Assembly: GCA_035532735.1 (NCBI GenBank)
Contig: DATKQM010000008.1
Location: 1-57,256 of the forward strand
Direction: 5' to 3'
Length of the DNA stretch: 57,256 nt
Origin: Chersky-840 sp035532735
GTDB taxonomy: Bacteria; Actinomycetota; Acidimicrobiia; Acidimicrobiales; UBA8190
Shown: positions 32,247 through 39,958 of the stretch, in pieces
Numbering within the stretch: the first letter of the stretch is position 1
How the letters are laid out: every line of letters begins with the position of its first letter
Made by a program: the position numbers and the translations under genes
The notes under the pieces: generated by a model
Told to the model about the DNA's origin: nothing
Database searches by the model: none
What the model saw: only the letters and a program-made list of their open reading frames with translations

Positions 32247-32356
32247 GGATTTAGGCCCTGTTACCTACCGGCTCCGAGTCGGATCATTGAGGTAGGCGGC
32301 GAGGTGAGCAGGTGGTCACCGATACCTTTCGGAGTCCTGCGCCTTTCCGCCTCTAC
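32247..32356 (+). ncRNA. Candidate structured RNA element, copy B
   Basis: Direct copy of the element at 31002, about four in five bases the same by eye. The same fold is kept: hairpin CCGGC-TCCGA-GTCGG; outer stem GTAG/GCGG (32292-32299) with CCGC/CTAC (32347-32356, 2-nt bulge); inner stem GCAGG (32308-32312) with CCTGC (32336-32340); tip CCGA (32319-32322) with TCGG (32329-32332). In the inner stem copy A has G-T where copy B has A-T, and the tip loops differ while the stems hold. It ends 12 bp before the ATG of the zinc-ribbon gene. Confidence 0.6.
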
Positions 32357-32368
32357 GGCTGAGGGGCA

Positions 32369-32638
32369 ATGAACGACACTGAACGTAGGACAGGTGAACA
32401 GGGCGGGGCCTACATCGGCGGTCGTTGGGTCAGTGGCGACGAGTTACGGGCACGGGGCCGTCGAGCCACGGACTCTCTCGTTCGTGCGGCTGAAGGTCGG
32501 GACCACATAGGGACGTGTCCAGGCTGTGGGGAGAGACGTCCCGGCGCTACTGATGGACCTGGAGGCAGTCAGTTCGTATTGGGTTCTGAGTGTCTGGCTT
32601 GTGGGCACGTGGGGGTAGTGGACGACTCGGATAGTTAG
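32369..32638 (+). CDS. Small zinc-ribbon protein (89 residues)
   Basis: The N-terminal half is charged (GGRWVSGDELRARGRRATDS) and the C-terminal half is a zinc ribbon with CPGCGERRPG and, 22 residues later, CLACGHVGV. No known enzyme domain is present. GAGGGG lies next to the ATG at 32369. The gene starts right after structured element B, so translation or transcription could be controlled by it. Function unknown; DNA- or RNA-binding is a guess from the ribbon. Confidence 0.75.
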   Translation: MNDTERRTGEQGGAYIGGRWVSGDELRARGRRATDSLVRAAEGRDHIGTCPGCGERRPGATDGPGGSQFVLGSECLACGHVGVVDDSDS

Positions 32639-32706
32639 ACAGTGGCCTTCACTCAGAGTGCCGTGGTGGATGATCGTGCAGACGACAGTCAGCGCGTGGG
32701 GGCCTG

Positions 32707-32901
32707 TCAGGACAGCGGTTCGGCGCTCGGCGGGATGAGCTTGTTCACCTCTGCCTCGTGCTGGCGGTAAGTGATCCAGTGGGTGATCTTCTCGGCGGCG
32801 TCAGTCGTAGCGTGGGCGGCGTGCACGGCCTCGGTCATCGCCTTGTGGTGCATAGCGACCTGAGCCAGTTGAGCCGGGCTGAGTGTGGGCATGGGAACCA
32901 T
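32707..32901 (-). CDS. Small helical protein (64 residues)
   Basis: The product opens MVPMPTLSPAQLAQVAMHHK and continues with an alanine/histidine-rich helix (AVHAAHATTDAAEKITHWI) and YRQHEAEVNKLIPPS. It has no recognised domain. The ATG at 32901 is fixed by TAGGGT exactly 6 nt upstream, the leaderless layout. It lies tail to tail with the zinc-ribbon gene. A membrane-free, possibly phage-derived small protein; role unknown. Confidence 0.7.
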   Translation of the reverse strand: MVPMPTLSPAQLAQVAMHHKAMTEAVHAAHATTDAAEKITHWITYRQHEAEVNKLIPPSAEPLS

Positions 32902-32907
32902 GCAGCG

Positions 32908-32913
32908 ACCCTA
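32908..32913 (-). promoter_or_regulatory. Leaderless -10 element of the 64-residue gene
   Basis: TAGGGT on the minus strand followed by six bases and ATG at 32901. Confidence 0.65.
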
Positions 32914-33067
32914 CCCTCCTGTCACCCCGACCGATTGGTAGGGCGTGGGGGTCGATAAAGTTCCCGGATTGCGAAGTGAGTTGCAATGACTTCACGACAA
33001 GCAGAGTTGGCTATGCCGCCTGATGAAGCTTGGAGGCGGCTACAGGCCGTGTTCCCGACCACCGACG

Positions 33068-33190
33068 GATTCGATCGCGCTCGAGACCGGCCAGGCCATC
33101 TTCGTCCCGGCCGGCGAGGCCCACACCTTCGTCGACATCACCGAGGACTTCGCCGCTTTGGTGGTCTTCGCGCCGCCCGAACGGGGGTAG
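33068..33190 (+). pseudogene. Cupin-domain C-terminal remnant
   Basis: One frame ending at the TAG 33188-33190 reads SIALETGQAIFVPAGEAHTF, then VDITEDFAALVVFAPPERG. This is the end of a small cupin barrel (the conserved Pro-Ala-Gly-x-x-His segment). The preceding codons are unrelated and reach a stop at 33023, so the front of the gene is gone. Just upstream another frame (from ATG 32986, TSRQAELAMPPDEAWRRLQA) looks like the start of a different broken gene. This marks the right edge of the small-gene patch. Confidence 0.65.
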
Positions 33191-33332
33191 CCACAGAGCT
33201 CCGAAGCGATCGGAGCGCCGTGCAGCAGTCAGTGGTCGAGAACCTGTTGCATGGCGCGCAGTGTCGCCCTAGCCCGACCGAACAACGGTGACTACGCTGC
33301 GAGACGGGGGAACCAGCCAAACGACGGCCAGA

Positions 33333-33359
33333 ACGAACAGGACGAACAGGACGAACAGG
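33333..33359. repeat. Three copies of a 9-bp repeat before the two-domain VOC gene
   Basis: ACGAACAGG occurs three times in a row and runs into the ribosome-binding site AGGAGGAG of the VOC gene. A TACGCT hexamer at 33294-33299 could be the promoter, placing the repeats inside the leader of the transcript. Confidence 0.85.
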
Positions 33360-33369
33360 AGGAGCCCAC

Positions 33370-34146
33370 ATGCCCGAGTTCACCTCGTATCCCGCCGGTA
33401 CCCCGTCATGGGTCGACCACGGCGCCAAGGACATCGCCGCCTCCAACTCCTTCTACAGCAATCTCTTCGGCTGGGAGGCTGAGGACCAAGGCGAAGAGAT
33501 GGGGCATTACACCATTCTCCGCAAGAGCGGAAAGACCGTGGCCGGCAACATGACCGTCATGATGGAGGGCCAACCCAGTGCGTGGGTGAGCTACATCTCT
33601 GTCGACGACGCCGACGCGACGGCCGACCTGGCCAAGAAAGCCGGTGCGGCGGTGTTCGTCGAGCCCATGGACGTTTCAGACATCGGACGGATGGCTGTCT
33701 TCGCCGACCCCAGCGGCGCCGCGATCGGCATCTGGCAGCCGAGGACCTTCAAAGGGGCCGAGCTGGCCAACGAGCCGGGTTCGTTCGCCTGGAACGAGCT
33801 CAACACCCGTGACGTCGCGGCTGCAAAGGCCTTCTACCCAGAGGTGTTCGGGTGGAACGCCAACGACCTGGACATGGATGGGATGAGCTACACGGAGTGG
33901 AGACTCGGGGATTCGCCGGTAGCGGGCATGCTGCCGATGCCCGACATGGTGCCGGCCGAGGTCCCGGACCACTGGCTCGTCTACTTCGCGGTCGATGACA
34001 CCGACAGCACCGTCTCGAAGGCGAGCAAGGCAGGGGCGGCGACACTGGTCCCCCCGACCGACATCCCGCCCGGGCGCTTCGCAGTGCTCTCCGACCCCGA
34101 CGGGGCAGCCTTCGCTGTCATCAAGACCAATCCGATGGCGACCTGA
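33370..34146 (+). CDS. Two-domain VOC (glyoxalase-like) protein
   Basis: 258 residues made of two VOC modules: SWVDHGAKDIAASNSFYSNL to FADPSGAAIGIWQ (about 12-120) and FAWNELNTRDVAAAKAFYPE to LSDPDGAAFAVIK (about 135-255). This layout matches the actinobacterial 27-kDa antigen/CFP30B type proteins. Function in the family is not settled. Strong RBS (GGAGGAG) 6 nt before the ATG. It is the first gene right of the accessory patch. Confidence 0.9.
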   Translation: MPEFTSYPAGTPSWVDHGAKDIAASNSFYSNLFGWEAEDQGEEMGHYTILRKSGKTVAGNMTVMMEGQPSAWVSYISVDDADATADLAKKAGAAVFVEPMDVSDIGRMAVFADPSGAAIGIWQPRTFKGAELANEPGSFAWNELNTRDVAAAKAFYPEVFGWNANDLDMDGMSYTEWRLGDSPVAGMLPMPDMVPAEVPDHWLVYFAVDDTDSTVSKASKAGAATLVPPTDIPPGRFAVLSDPDGAAFAVIKTNPMAT

Positions 34147-34208
34147 GGTCAGGTTCCCTCCGGCGCCGTGCACGCGTACCCGCTCGGCGCGCCGTCGGGG
34201 CGTGGACC

Positions 34209-35150
34209 ATGATCAAGGCCATGCGAATCGGACTCCAGATCCCCAACTTCACCCTCGGCGTGCCCGACGACCAGCTCTTCGAAGCGGTCGCCCAGTTGGC
34301 GGTGACCGCCGAAGAATCGGGCTTCGAGTCGCTGTGGGTGATGGACCACTTCTACCAACTCCCTGCGCTGGGCGGGCCCACCATGCCCATGCTCGAGTCC
34401 TACACACTGCTCGGTGGCCTCGCGGCGCGCACCAGCCGGATCAAGCTGGGCACCATGGTGACCGGCGTCACCTACCGGAACCCCGCCTTGCTGGCCAAGA
34501 TCGTCACCACCCTCGACATCATCAGCGCCGGGCGGGCCATGCTCGGCATCGGGGCGGCCTGGTACGACGTGGAGCACGAGGGCCTCGGGGTGGACTTCCC
34601 TCCCGTGCCCGAGCGGATGGACCGGCTCGAAGAAGCGGTGCAGATCTGCAGGTCGATGTTCCGCGACGACGTCGCAACCTTCGCGGGCAAGTACTACTCG
34701 GTCCACGAGGCGAGGAACCTCCCCCGCCCCGTCCAGCCCGGTGGTCCGCCCATCCTGATCGGCGGAGGCGGCGAGAAGCGGACGCTGCGGTTGGTGGCCA
34801 AGTACGCCGACTTCTGCAACGTCACCGGGAACCCGGCCGCCATCGCCCACAAGGTGAAGGTGCTCCACGAGCACTGTGAGGCCGTGGGGCGCGACCCGGC
34901 GTCGATCACCGTCAGCGTGCTCAGCACCCTCGTCATCACCGACTCGGCCGAGGAGACCAAGCTGACCTGGGAGCTGCTCCATGGCGCGGCCGGTGAGGAC
35001 GCCGACGGGTTCACGGTGGGACAGGAGGACGAGATCCTGTCCAGGGTGCAAGAGCTCACCGACGCGGGCGTCCAGTACGCCATCTTCAACATGCCGACGT
35101 CGGGTGTCGACGCCGTGCGGCGCGCCGGGGGGATGCTCTCGGGTCGGTAG
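34209..35150 (+). CDS. LLM-class (F420-dependent type) oxidoreductase
   Basis: 313 residues of the luciferase-like barrel. It opens RIGLQIPNFTLG, has SLWVMDHFYQL, the RIKLGTMVTGVTYRNPALLAK segment shortened here, ISAGRAMLGIGAAWYDVE and PPILIGGGGEKRTLRL, all typical of the F420-using branch. It should transfer hydride between F420 and an unidentified organic substrate. ATG 34209 is used; ATG 34221 is equally possible because neither has a clear RBS. Convergent with the second LLM gene. Confidence 0.9.
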   Translation: MIKAMRIGLQIPNFTLGVPDDQLFEAVAQLAVTAEESGFESLWVMDHFYQLPALGGPTMPMLESYTLLGGLAARTSRIKLGTMVTGVTYRNPALLAKIVTTLDIISAGRAMLGIGAAWYDVEHEGLGVDFPPVPERMDRLEEAVQICRSMFRDDVATFAGKYYSVHEARNLPRPVQPGGPPILIGGGGEKRTLRLVAKYADFCNVTGNPAAIAHKVKVLHEHCEAVGRDPASITVSVLSTLVITDSAEETKLTWELLHGAAGEDADGFTVGQEDEILSRVQELTDAGVQYAIFNMPTSGVDAVRRAGGMLSGR

Positions 35151-35199
35151 AGCCGACGCAACGAATCGTCGTGACGACCTCGACCTGAAGGCCTCGTCG

Positions 35200-36039
35200 T
35201 CAACCAGCCAAGAAGCGCGTGTAGTCGTCGAGGACGCGCACCATCTCGGGCCCAGGGCCCGAGGGGATACGCAGCACGACCTCGGAACACCCGATGGCCT
35301 CGTAGTGGGCCAGCTTGCCCTCGTCGGGCACGGTGCCGAAGGGGACCACCTCGAGGGTCTCGGGGTCGCGCCCCGCGGCCACGAAGGCGCCGCGCAGGGC
35401 CTCGAGAGCATCGGTGATGCCGGCCCCGCCGATGGGCATCCACCCATCCGCATACTCGGCGATGGCTCCGAAGAGCACGGGCCCCGCCCCGCCGCCGACA
35501 AGGGTCCGGACGCGCGGTTGCTGGACCGGCTTGGGCCACGAGAACGACGGCGCCAGCGACACATAGGCACCATGGAACTCGGCCTCGTCGTCCGACCACA
35601 GCGCCTGCATGCACAGGACCTTCTCCCGGGCCACGGCGCGGCGCTGGCCGAAGTCCACACCATGGGCAGCCGCCTCGTCGCGGTTCCATCCGTAGCCCAT
35701 CCCGAGCACGAACCGTCCGCCCGAGAGCCGGTCGAGCGTGGCGATCTGCTTGGCGAGGACGATGGGGTCGTGCTGGGCGACGAGGGTCACCCCGGTGCCA
35801 AGCAGGATCCGGTCGGTGACCGCCGCGGCGGCGGCCAACGACACGAAGGGGTCGAGGCTGCGCTTGTAGTCATCGAGATGGACGCCCTTCACCAATGCCG
35901 GCGGCGAGGCGAGGGCCACCGGCAGGTGCGTGTGCTCGGGCAGGTAGAGCGAGTCGTATCCACGCGCTTCGACGGCTCGGGCGAAGTCGTCGACCGGCAT
36001 CGACCGGTCGGTCAGGAAGGAGGTGACGCCGACACGCAC
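35200..36039 (-). CDS. LLM-class (F420-dependent type) oxidoreductase
   Basis: 279 residues with RVGVTSFLTDRSMPVDDFA at the start, SLYLPEHTHLP, LLGTGVTLVAQHDPIVLAKQ, LSGGRFVLGMGYGWNRDE and RTLVGGGAGPVLF. It matches the shorter F420-dependent LLM subgroup common in mycobacteria and Acidimicrobiia. GTG at 36039 lies 15 bp after the small acidic gene, so both are likely co-transcribed with tag. Substrate unknown. Confidence 0.9.
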   Translation of the reverse strand: MRVGVTSFLTDRSMPVDDFARAVEARGYDSLYLPEHTHLPVALASPPALVKGVHLDDYKRSLDPFVSLAAAAAVTDRILLGTGVTLVAQHDPIVLAKQIATLDRLSGGRFVLGMGYGWNRDEAAAHGVDFGQRRAVAREKVLCMQALWSDDEAEFHGAYVSLAPSFSWPKPVQQPRVRTLVGGGAGPVLFGAIAEYADGWMPIGGAGITDALEALRGAFVAAGRDPETLEVVPFGTVPDEGKLAHYEAIGCSEVVLRIPSGPGPEMVRVLDDYTRFLAG

Positions 36040-36054
36040 AGAGGGCTCGCCGGG

Positions 36055-36252
36055 CTACTTGTGGTCGTCGGGCCCGCCCGACCACCACTGTGGCGCGTCG
36101 CTGGCGGGAAAGGACTCGTCGCTGGACTCGTCGATCTCCTCGTCACTGCCGTGCTCGCGACCGTGCTCGCCATCGGGCGGAGCCGGCTCGACGGGGTCGT
36201 TGCCGGCCGAGTCATCGGAGCTCCCGCGATCCTTGGGAGAGGGGTCGGTCAC
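36055..36252 (-). CDS. Small acidic protein with SDESFPASD motif
   Basis: 65 residues, strongly acidic and disordered (SDEEIDESSDESFPASDAP), ending WWSGGPDD. The xESFPASDxPxW motif is widespread in small bacterial proteins of unknown function. GTG at 36252 is fixed by TAGGGT seven bases upstream, and that hexamer overlaps the stop codon of tag. It sits between tag and an LLM oxidoreductase gene. Confidence 0.8.
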   Translation of the reverse strand: MTDPSPKDRGSSDDSAGNDPVEPAPPDGEHGREHGSDEEIDESSDESFPASDAPQWWSGGPDDHK

Positions 36253-36259
36253 GTTGTCG

Positions 36260-36265
36260 ACCCTA
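36260..36265 (-). promoter_or_regulatory. Leaderless -10 element overlapping the tag stop codon
   Basis: TAGGGT on the minus strand, seven bases before GTG 36252. Its first three bases are the TAG stop of the upstream gene, so an internal promoter is built into the gene junction. Confidence 0.6.
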
Positions 36266-36889
36266 CCGCCCCCCCAGGTCCTTCCACCGGGGACACGACG
36301 TCACGTGGTCGTTCACCAGGCCCCCCGCCTGCATCGTGGAGTAACACGTCACGGGGCCCACGAAGCGAAAGCCGCGCCGACGCAGCTCTTTGCTCATGGC
36401 CTTCGACGTCGATGTCGACGAAGGGAGCTCACCGAGCTCGGCCCAGGCATTGTGCAGGGTCGAGTCCGAGACGAACGACCACACCAGCTCCCCGAAGCTG
36501 GCGCCGGCCCCGTGCATGGCGTCGATGACGCGGGCGTTGGACACCGTGGACTCGATCTTGAGTCGGTTGCGGACGATCGAGGCGTCGGTCATGAGCCGCT
36601 CGACGTCGTCCTCGTCGAACCGGGCCACGAGGTCGGGGGCGAACCCGGCGAAGGCTTTGCGATACCCCTCTCGCTTGGCCAGGATCAAGGACCACGACAA
36701 CCCGGCCTGGGCCCCCTCGAGTGTGAGTCGCTCGAACAAGGTCCGGTCGTCACGCACCGGCACTCCCCACTCGAGGTCGTGGTAGGCCCGCATCTCGGCG
36801 CTGCTCATCGCCCAGCGACACCGGCCGTCGACATCGGGGTCGTCGGGGTCGTCGGGGTCGTCGGGGTCGTCGGGGAAGCCGAGGGACAT
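36263..36889 (-). CDS. tag: DNA-3-methyladenine glycosylase I
   Basis: 208 residues. Zinc ligands and substrate pocket are visible in GRCRWAM, AYHDLEWGVPVRDDRTLFE, LSWSLILAKREGYRKAF and VNDHVTSCPRW. It removes 3-methyladenine from alkylated DNA in base excision repair. The N-terminus carries an Asp-Asp-Pro run from four 9-bp repeats (36836-36871), absent from typical Tag proteins. It heads the tag/small acidic/LLM run and is divergent from rpiB with 77 bp between. Confidence 0.93.
   Translation of the reverse strand: MSLGFPDDPDDPDDPDDPDVDGRCRWAMSSAEMRAYHDLEWGVPVRDDRTLFERLTLEGAQAGLSWSLILAKREGYRKAFAGFAPDLVARFDEDDVERLMTDASIVRNRLKIESTVSNARVIDAMHGAGASFGELVWSFVSDSTLHNAWAELGELPSSTSTSKAMSKELRRRGFRFVGPVTCYSTMQAGGLVNDHVTSCPRWKDLGGR
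36836..36871. repeat. Four perfect 9-bp repeats in tag N-terminus
   Basis: GGGGTCGTC occurs four times in a row and encodes Asp-Asp-Pro units before the glycosylase domain. Copy number changes would keep the frame. Confidence 0.95.
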
Positions 36890-36966
36890 GAACCAGGTCT
36901 AGTCCACGACCGGTCAGGGGGGGCTGCGGTTGCCATCGCCCGCCGTCGGTGTTTGGCTGTCGCCCC

Positions 36967-37419
36967 ATGCGCGTCGTCGTCGGGAGTGACCATGCCGGCT
37001 TCCACCTCAAGCAGGTGGTGGCCGCCCACCTCCGCGCCAAGGGGTTCGAGGTCGAGGACATCGGCACCTTCTCCGACGACCCCGTGGACTACCCGTGGTA
37101 CTGCGCCACCGCGGCGCGCGCCGTGGTGGCCGGCACTGCCGATCGGGCCATCGTGTTCGGCGGCAGCGGCCAGGGCGAGAACATCACCGCCAACAAGGTC
37201 CGCGGCGCCCGGGCCGCCCTCTGTCACGACGAGACGACGGCACGGTTGGCCCGGCTCCACAACGATGCCAACGTCCTCTCGTTGGGAGCCCGCATCCTGG
37301 GCCCCGACCTGGCCCTGGCCATCGTCGACGTCTTCTTCTCCACCGACTTCGAGGGAGGCCGCCATGTGGCCCGGCTCGCCGAGGTGACCGACATCGAGAC
37401 CGAGGAGCACGACCGCTGA
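36967..37419 (+). CDS. rpiB: Ribose-5-phosphate isomerase B
   Basis: 150 residues of the RpiB/LacAB family. The opening RVVVGSDHAGFHLKQVV holds the conserved Asp-His; the active-site loop is VFGGSGQGENITANK, with Glu (about 71) in place of the Cys base of E. coli RpiB, as in actinobacterial enzymes. It interconverts ribose 5-phosphate and ribulose 5-phosphate. ATG at 36967 begins directly with the domain; no RBS is obvious. Confidence 0.9.
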   Translation: MRVVVGSDHAGFHLKQVVAAHLRAKGFEVEDIGTFSDDPVDYPWYCATAARAVVAGTADRAIVFGGSGQGENITANKVRGARAALCHDETTARLARLHNDANVLSLGARILGPDLALAIVDVFFSTDFEGGRHVARLAEVTDIETEEHDR

Positions 37420-37499
37420 GGCGATGACGCCGGTTCCGGCCTGATGCACCGCGGCGTGCCTGGCTCGCTCCGACCAAGGTGGCGGTGAGATCATCGACC

Positions 37500-38186
37500 A
37501 TGCGCGTCCGACGGACATTCGCCTTTCTCGACCTGTCGGGATTCACCGCGCTCACCGAGTCCGAGGGTGACGAGCGCGCCGTGGCGGTGCTCGGTGTCTT
37601 CCGTGCGGCGTTACGGGACATCTGCTCTCGCCGCGCCGTCCGCATCGCCAAGTGGCTCGGTGACGGGGCGATGCTCGTGAGCATCGACACCATGCCCCTC
37701 GTGGCCGCCACCTTGGAGATGAAAGCCGCCATCGACGTGGCCCCGGAGCCGGTCACCATCAAATGCGGGGTCACGACGGGGACTGTCATCCTGCTCGAAG
37801 GGGACGACTACATCGGTCACGCCGTCAACGTGGCGGCCCGGCTCTGCGACCTCGCCGTGGGCCAGGAGGTCCTGGCGGTATCCTCGGTGGTGTCCGAGCT
37901 CCCGCCCTGGGCCACGGTCGAGGCCGCCGACCAGATCTCGGTGCGCGGCCTCGAACAACCCATCGACGTGGTCCGGGTCGGCCTGCCCAAAGCCGGGACC
38001 GACACCCAGTCCGACCCGGTCTGCCGCATCCCCCTCACCCACGCCACCGCCGTGACCCGACGCCGAGAAGCCAACGGGCGGGAACTGCTCTTCTGCGCCG
38101 AGTCCTGTGCCGAGATGTGGGACCAGCGCCGGCGCGGACCCTCGGACATGGAAGCCGGGAGCATCCGCGAGGTCTGGATGCGCTGA
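37500..38186 (+). CDS. Class III nucleotide cyclase domain fused to a YHS domain
   Basis: 228 residues. The cyclase domain (1-165) keeps the metal-binding Asp11 (AFLDLSGFT) and Asp55 (KWLGDGAML), Lys51 and Asp103 that select adenine, and the transition-state Asn110 and Arg114 (NVAARL). A short linker is followed by a C-terminal YHS-like metal domain (about 172-212) with Cys175 (DPVCRIPL), Cys199 and Cys203 (LLFCAESCAEMW). It has no membrane segment. It probably makes cAMP as a homodimer, possibly gated by metal or heme; the fusion is unusual. Start chosen at the domain. Confidence 0.85.
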   Translation: MRVRRTFAFLDLSGFTALTESEGDERAVAVLGVFRAALRDICSRRAVRIAKWLGDGAMLVSIDTMPLVAATLEMKAAIDVAPEPVTIKCGVTTGTVILLEGDDYIGHAVNVAARLCDLAVGQEVLAVSSVVSELPPWATVEAADQISVRGLEQPIDVVRVGLPKAGTDTQSDPVCRIPLTHATAVTRRREANGRELLFCAESCAEMWDQRRRGPSDMEAGSIREVWMR

Positions 38187-38194
38187 GCCCCGGG

Positions 38195-38530
38195 CTACCG
38201 CTTGGCGGGCAACGAGCGAGCGTAGGCGAGGCCGAGCTTCACCCACTTCTCGAGTTGGCGTTTGGTACGGAGATGCTGCGGCGTGACCCGCAGCCAACCA
38301 GACATGGCCCGGCCCCGCATCACCGCGATGCTCGCACCCGGCGCCTTGATCAGCGTGTCGGACTCCGCCGGGTCGACGCGGACGAGGATCCCACCCTGGC
38401 CACTCGCAGCGATCACCAGGTTGCCGTGGAGAAGGAAGGCGAGCCCACCGAACATCTTCTTCTGGTCGACGGCGCGCTCAACCGCAACCAATTCACCGAT
38501 GCGGTCGGCGAGGTCCTCGTCGTAGGCCAC
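38195..38530 (-). CDS. TfoX/Sxy N-terminal domain protein
   Basis: 111 residues matching the TfoX N-terminal domain: VDQKKMFGGLAFLLHGNLVI, then GGILVRVDP and a basic C-terminus (LEKWVKLGLAYARSLPAKR). Stand-alone TfoX-N proteins are common; they are related to competence regulators but lack the second domain and direct DNA binding is not established. GTG at 38530 is supported by TACGAT seven bases upstream. It converges on the cyclase gene with 8 bp between. Confidence 0.88.
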   Translation of the reverse strand: MAYDEDLADRIGELVAVERAVDQKKMFGGLAFLLHGNLVIAASGQGGILVRVDPAESDTLIKAPGASIAVMRGRAMSGWLRVTPQHLRTKRQLEKWVKLGLAYARSLPAKR

Positions 38531-38537
38531 GACAGAG

Positions 38538-38543
38538 ATCGTA
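38538..38543 (-). promoter_or_regulatory. Leaderless -10 element of the TfoX-like gene
   Basis: TACGAT on the minus strand followed by seven bases and GTG 38530. Confidence 0.65.
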
Positions 38544-38581
38544 CGGCATGGCGCGCAATTCGGAGTTCCTCCGGACGTGCC

Positions 38582-39862
38582 CTACCGGTTGGTGCCGGGA
38601 TGACCCGTCAAGTCGGTGGCCTTGGTCATCCTCGGTCCGGTCGGCCGGTTCCCGGGCCGTGGCGTCACGTCGACGTCGACCGCCCGGGCGCGCAAGGCCC
38701 CCACCGTGCACTGCTCCTTGGGGCGGTGCGCGAAGGGGTCGAACCGGTAGTGCCGCATGGCGTTTTTGTGGGTGAACTTCTCGATGTCGGCGTCGGGGAC
38801 CCCGTCGAGCGACTTCATGAGCATCTCGGGCGACTGGGGCCAGGTCGAGTCGGAGTGGGGGTAATCCGACTCCCAGCACATGGAATCGATGCCCACACGA
38901 TGGCGCAGTTCCATGCCGGCGGGGTCGTCGATGAAACAGGTGACGATGTGCTGCGCGAAGACCTGGCTGGGCAGCTTGGTGCCGAAGTCCTGCCCCGTCC
39001 AACCGTGGTGGCGCGTGTAGATCCAGTCCATCCGGTCGAGGAAATACGGGATCCACCCGATCCCGCCCTCCGACAACGCGACGCGCAGGTCGGGGAACTT
39101 TCGCAGCACCGGCGACCACAGCAGGTCCGCGGCGCACTGGACGATGTTCACGGGCTGGAGTCCGATGAGGACGTCGATGGGAGCGTCGGGTGCGGTGACC
39201 ACCAGTGACGACGACGAGCCGATGTGCAGGCAGACGATGGTGCCTTCGTCGCTGCAGGCCGCCCAGAAAGGGTCCCAATGGTCGCTGTGGAAGCTGGGCA
39301 GCTTGAGCTTGGAGGGGTTCTCCGAGAACGACACGGCGTGACATCCCTTGGCCGCCACCCGACGCACCTCGTCGGCCATGGCCGCCGGGTCCCAGATGGG
39401 AGGGAGCGACAGGGGGATGAACCGGCCCGGGTAGGTGCCGCACCACTGGTCGATGTGCCAGTCGTTGTAGGCCCGGAGCACGGCCAGGCCGAGCTCGGGG
39501 TCCGACGCCTTGGCGAAGAGCTGGCCACACAGCTGGGGGAACGAGGGAAAGCACATCGAGGCGATGACACCGTTGGCGTCCATGTCCCGCACCCGGTCGT
39601 GGATGTCGTAGCAACCCGACCGGATCTCGGCGAAGGACGTGGGCTCGATGCCGTACTCCTCGACAGGGCGACCGGCCACGGCGTTGAGGCCGATGTTGGT
39701 GGCCTCCTTCCCGTCGAACCGCCAGATCTCGGTGCCGTCGTCGCGCACGTCGACGCGCGGGGCCAGGTCGGCGAATCGCGCCGGCACCCGTCCCTCGAAC
39801 ATGTCCGGAGGCTCGACGACGTGGTCGTCCACGCTGACGAGCACCAGGTCCTCGAGCTGCAT
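38582..39862 (-). CDS. Amidohydrolase-2 family metal-dependent hydrolase (ACMSD-like)
   Basis: 426 residues. The opening VSVDDHVVEPPDMFEGRVP has the metal motif in the variant DxHxxE-like form of this family, followed by ASMCFPSFPQLCGQ, HIGSSSS and WESDYPHSDSTWP near the C-terminus. These enzymes hydrolyse or decarboxylate acids and are frequent in lipid-catabolic loci of actinobacteria. ATG at 39862 has GGGAGGG just upstream. It is divergent from the CoA-transferase run with a 96-bp shared control region. Confidence 0.88.
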   Translation of the reverse strand: MQLEDLVLVSVDDHVVEPPDMFEGRVPARFADLAPRVDVRDDGTEIWRFDGKEATNIGLNAVAGRPVEEYGIEPTSFAEIRSGCYDIHDRVRDMDANGVIASMCFPSFPQLCGQLFAKASDPELGLAVLRAYNDWHIDQWCGTYPGRFIPLSLPPIWDPAAMADEVRRVAAKGCHAVSFSENPSKLKLPSFHSDHWDPFWAACSDEGTIVCLHIGSSSSLVVTAPDAPIDVLIGLQPVNIVQCAADLLWSPVLRKFPDLRVALSEGGIGWIPYFLDRMDWIYTRHHGWTGQDFGTKLPSQVFAQHIVTCFIDDPAGMELRHRVGIDSMCWESDYPHSDSTWPQSPEMLMKSLDGVPDADIEKFTHKNAMRHYRFDPFAHRPKEQCTVGALRARAVDVDVTPRPGNRPTGPRMTKATDLTGHPGTNR

Positions 39863-39945
39863 AGGCCCTCCCGTCCCTGTCGGTGACGCCGAGCCCGGCG
39901 TCGGCCCGGCCCGCCGTTCCCTGACACGCGTGTCGGAGATCACAC

Positions 39946-39951
39946 TATCGT
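39946..39951 (+). promoter_or_regulatory. Leaderless -10 element of the CoA-transferase/thiolase run
   Basis: TATCGT followed by seven bases and the GTG at 39959. It is the probable promoter for the coupled genes that follow through 45767. Confidence 0.65.
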
Positions 39952-39958
39952 CGGCGCC

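Noticed and set aside
31002..32356. Integron attC sites bounding gene cassettes.
   Set aside because: Direct repeats before small same-strand genes suggested it, but the required RYYYAAC/GTTRRRY core pairs are absent and no integrase is present.
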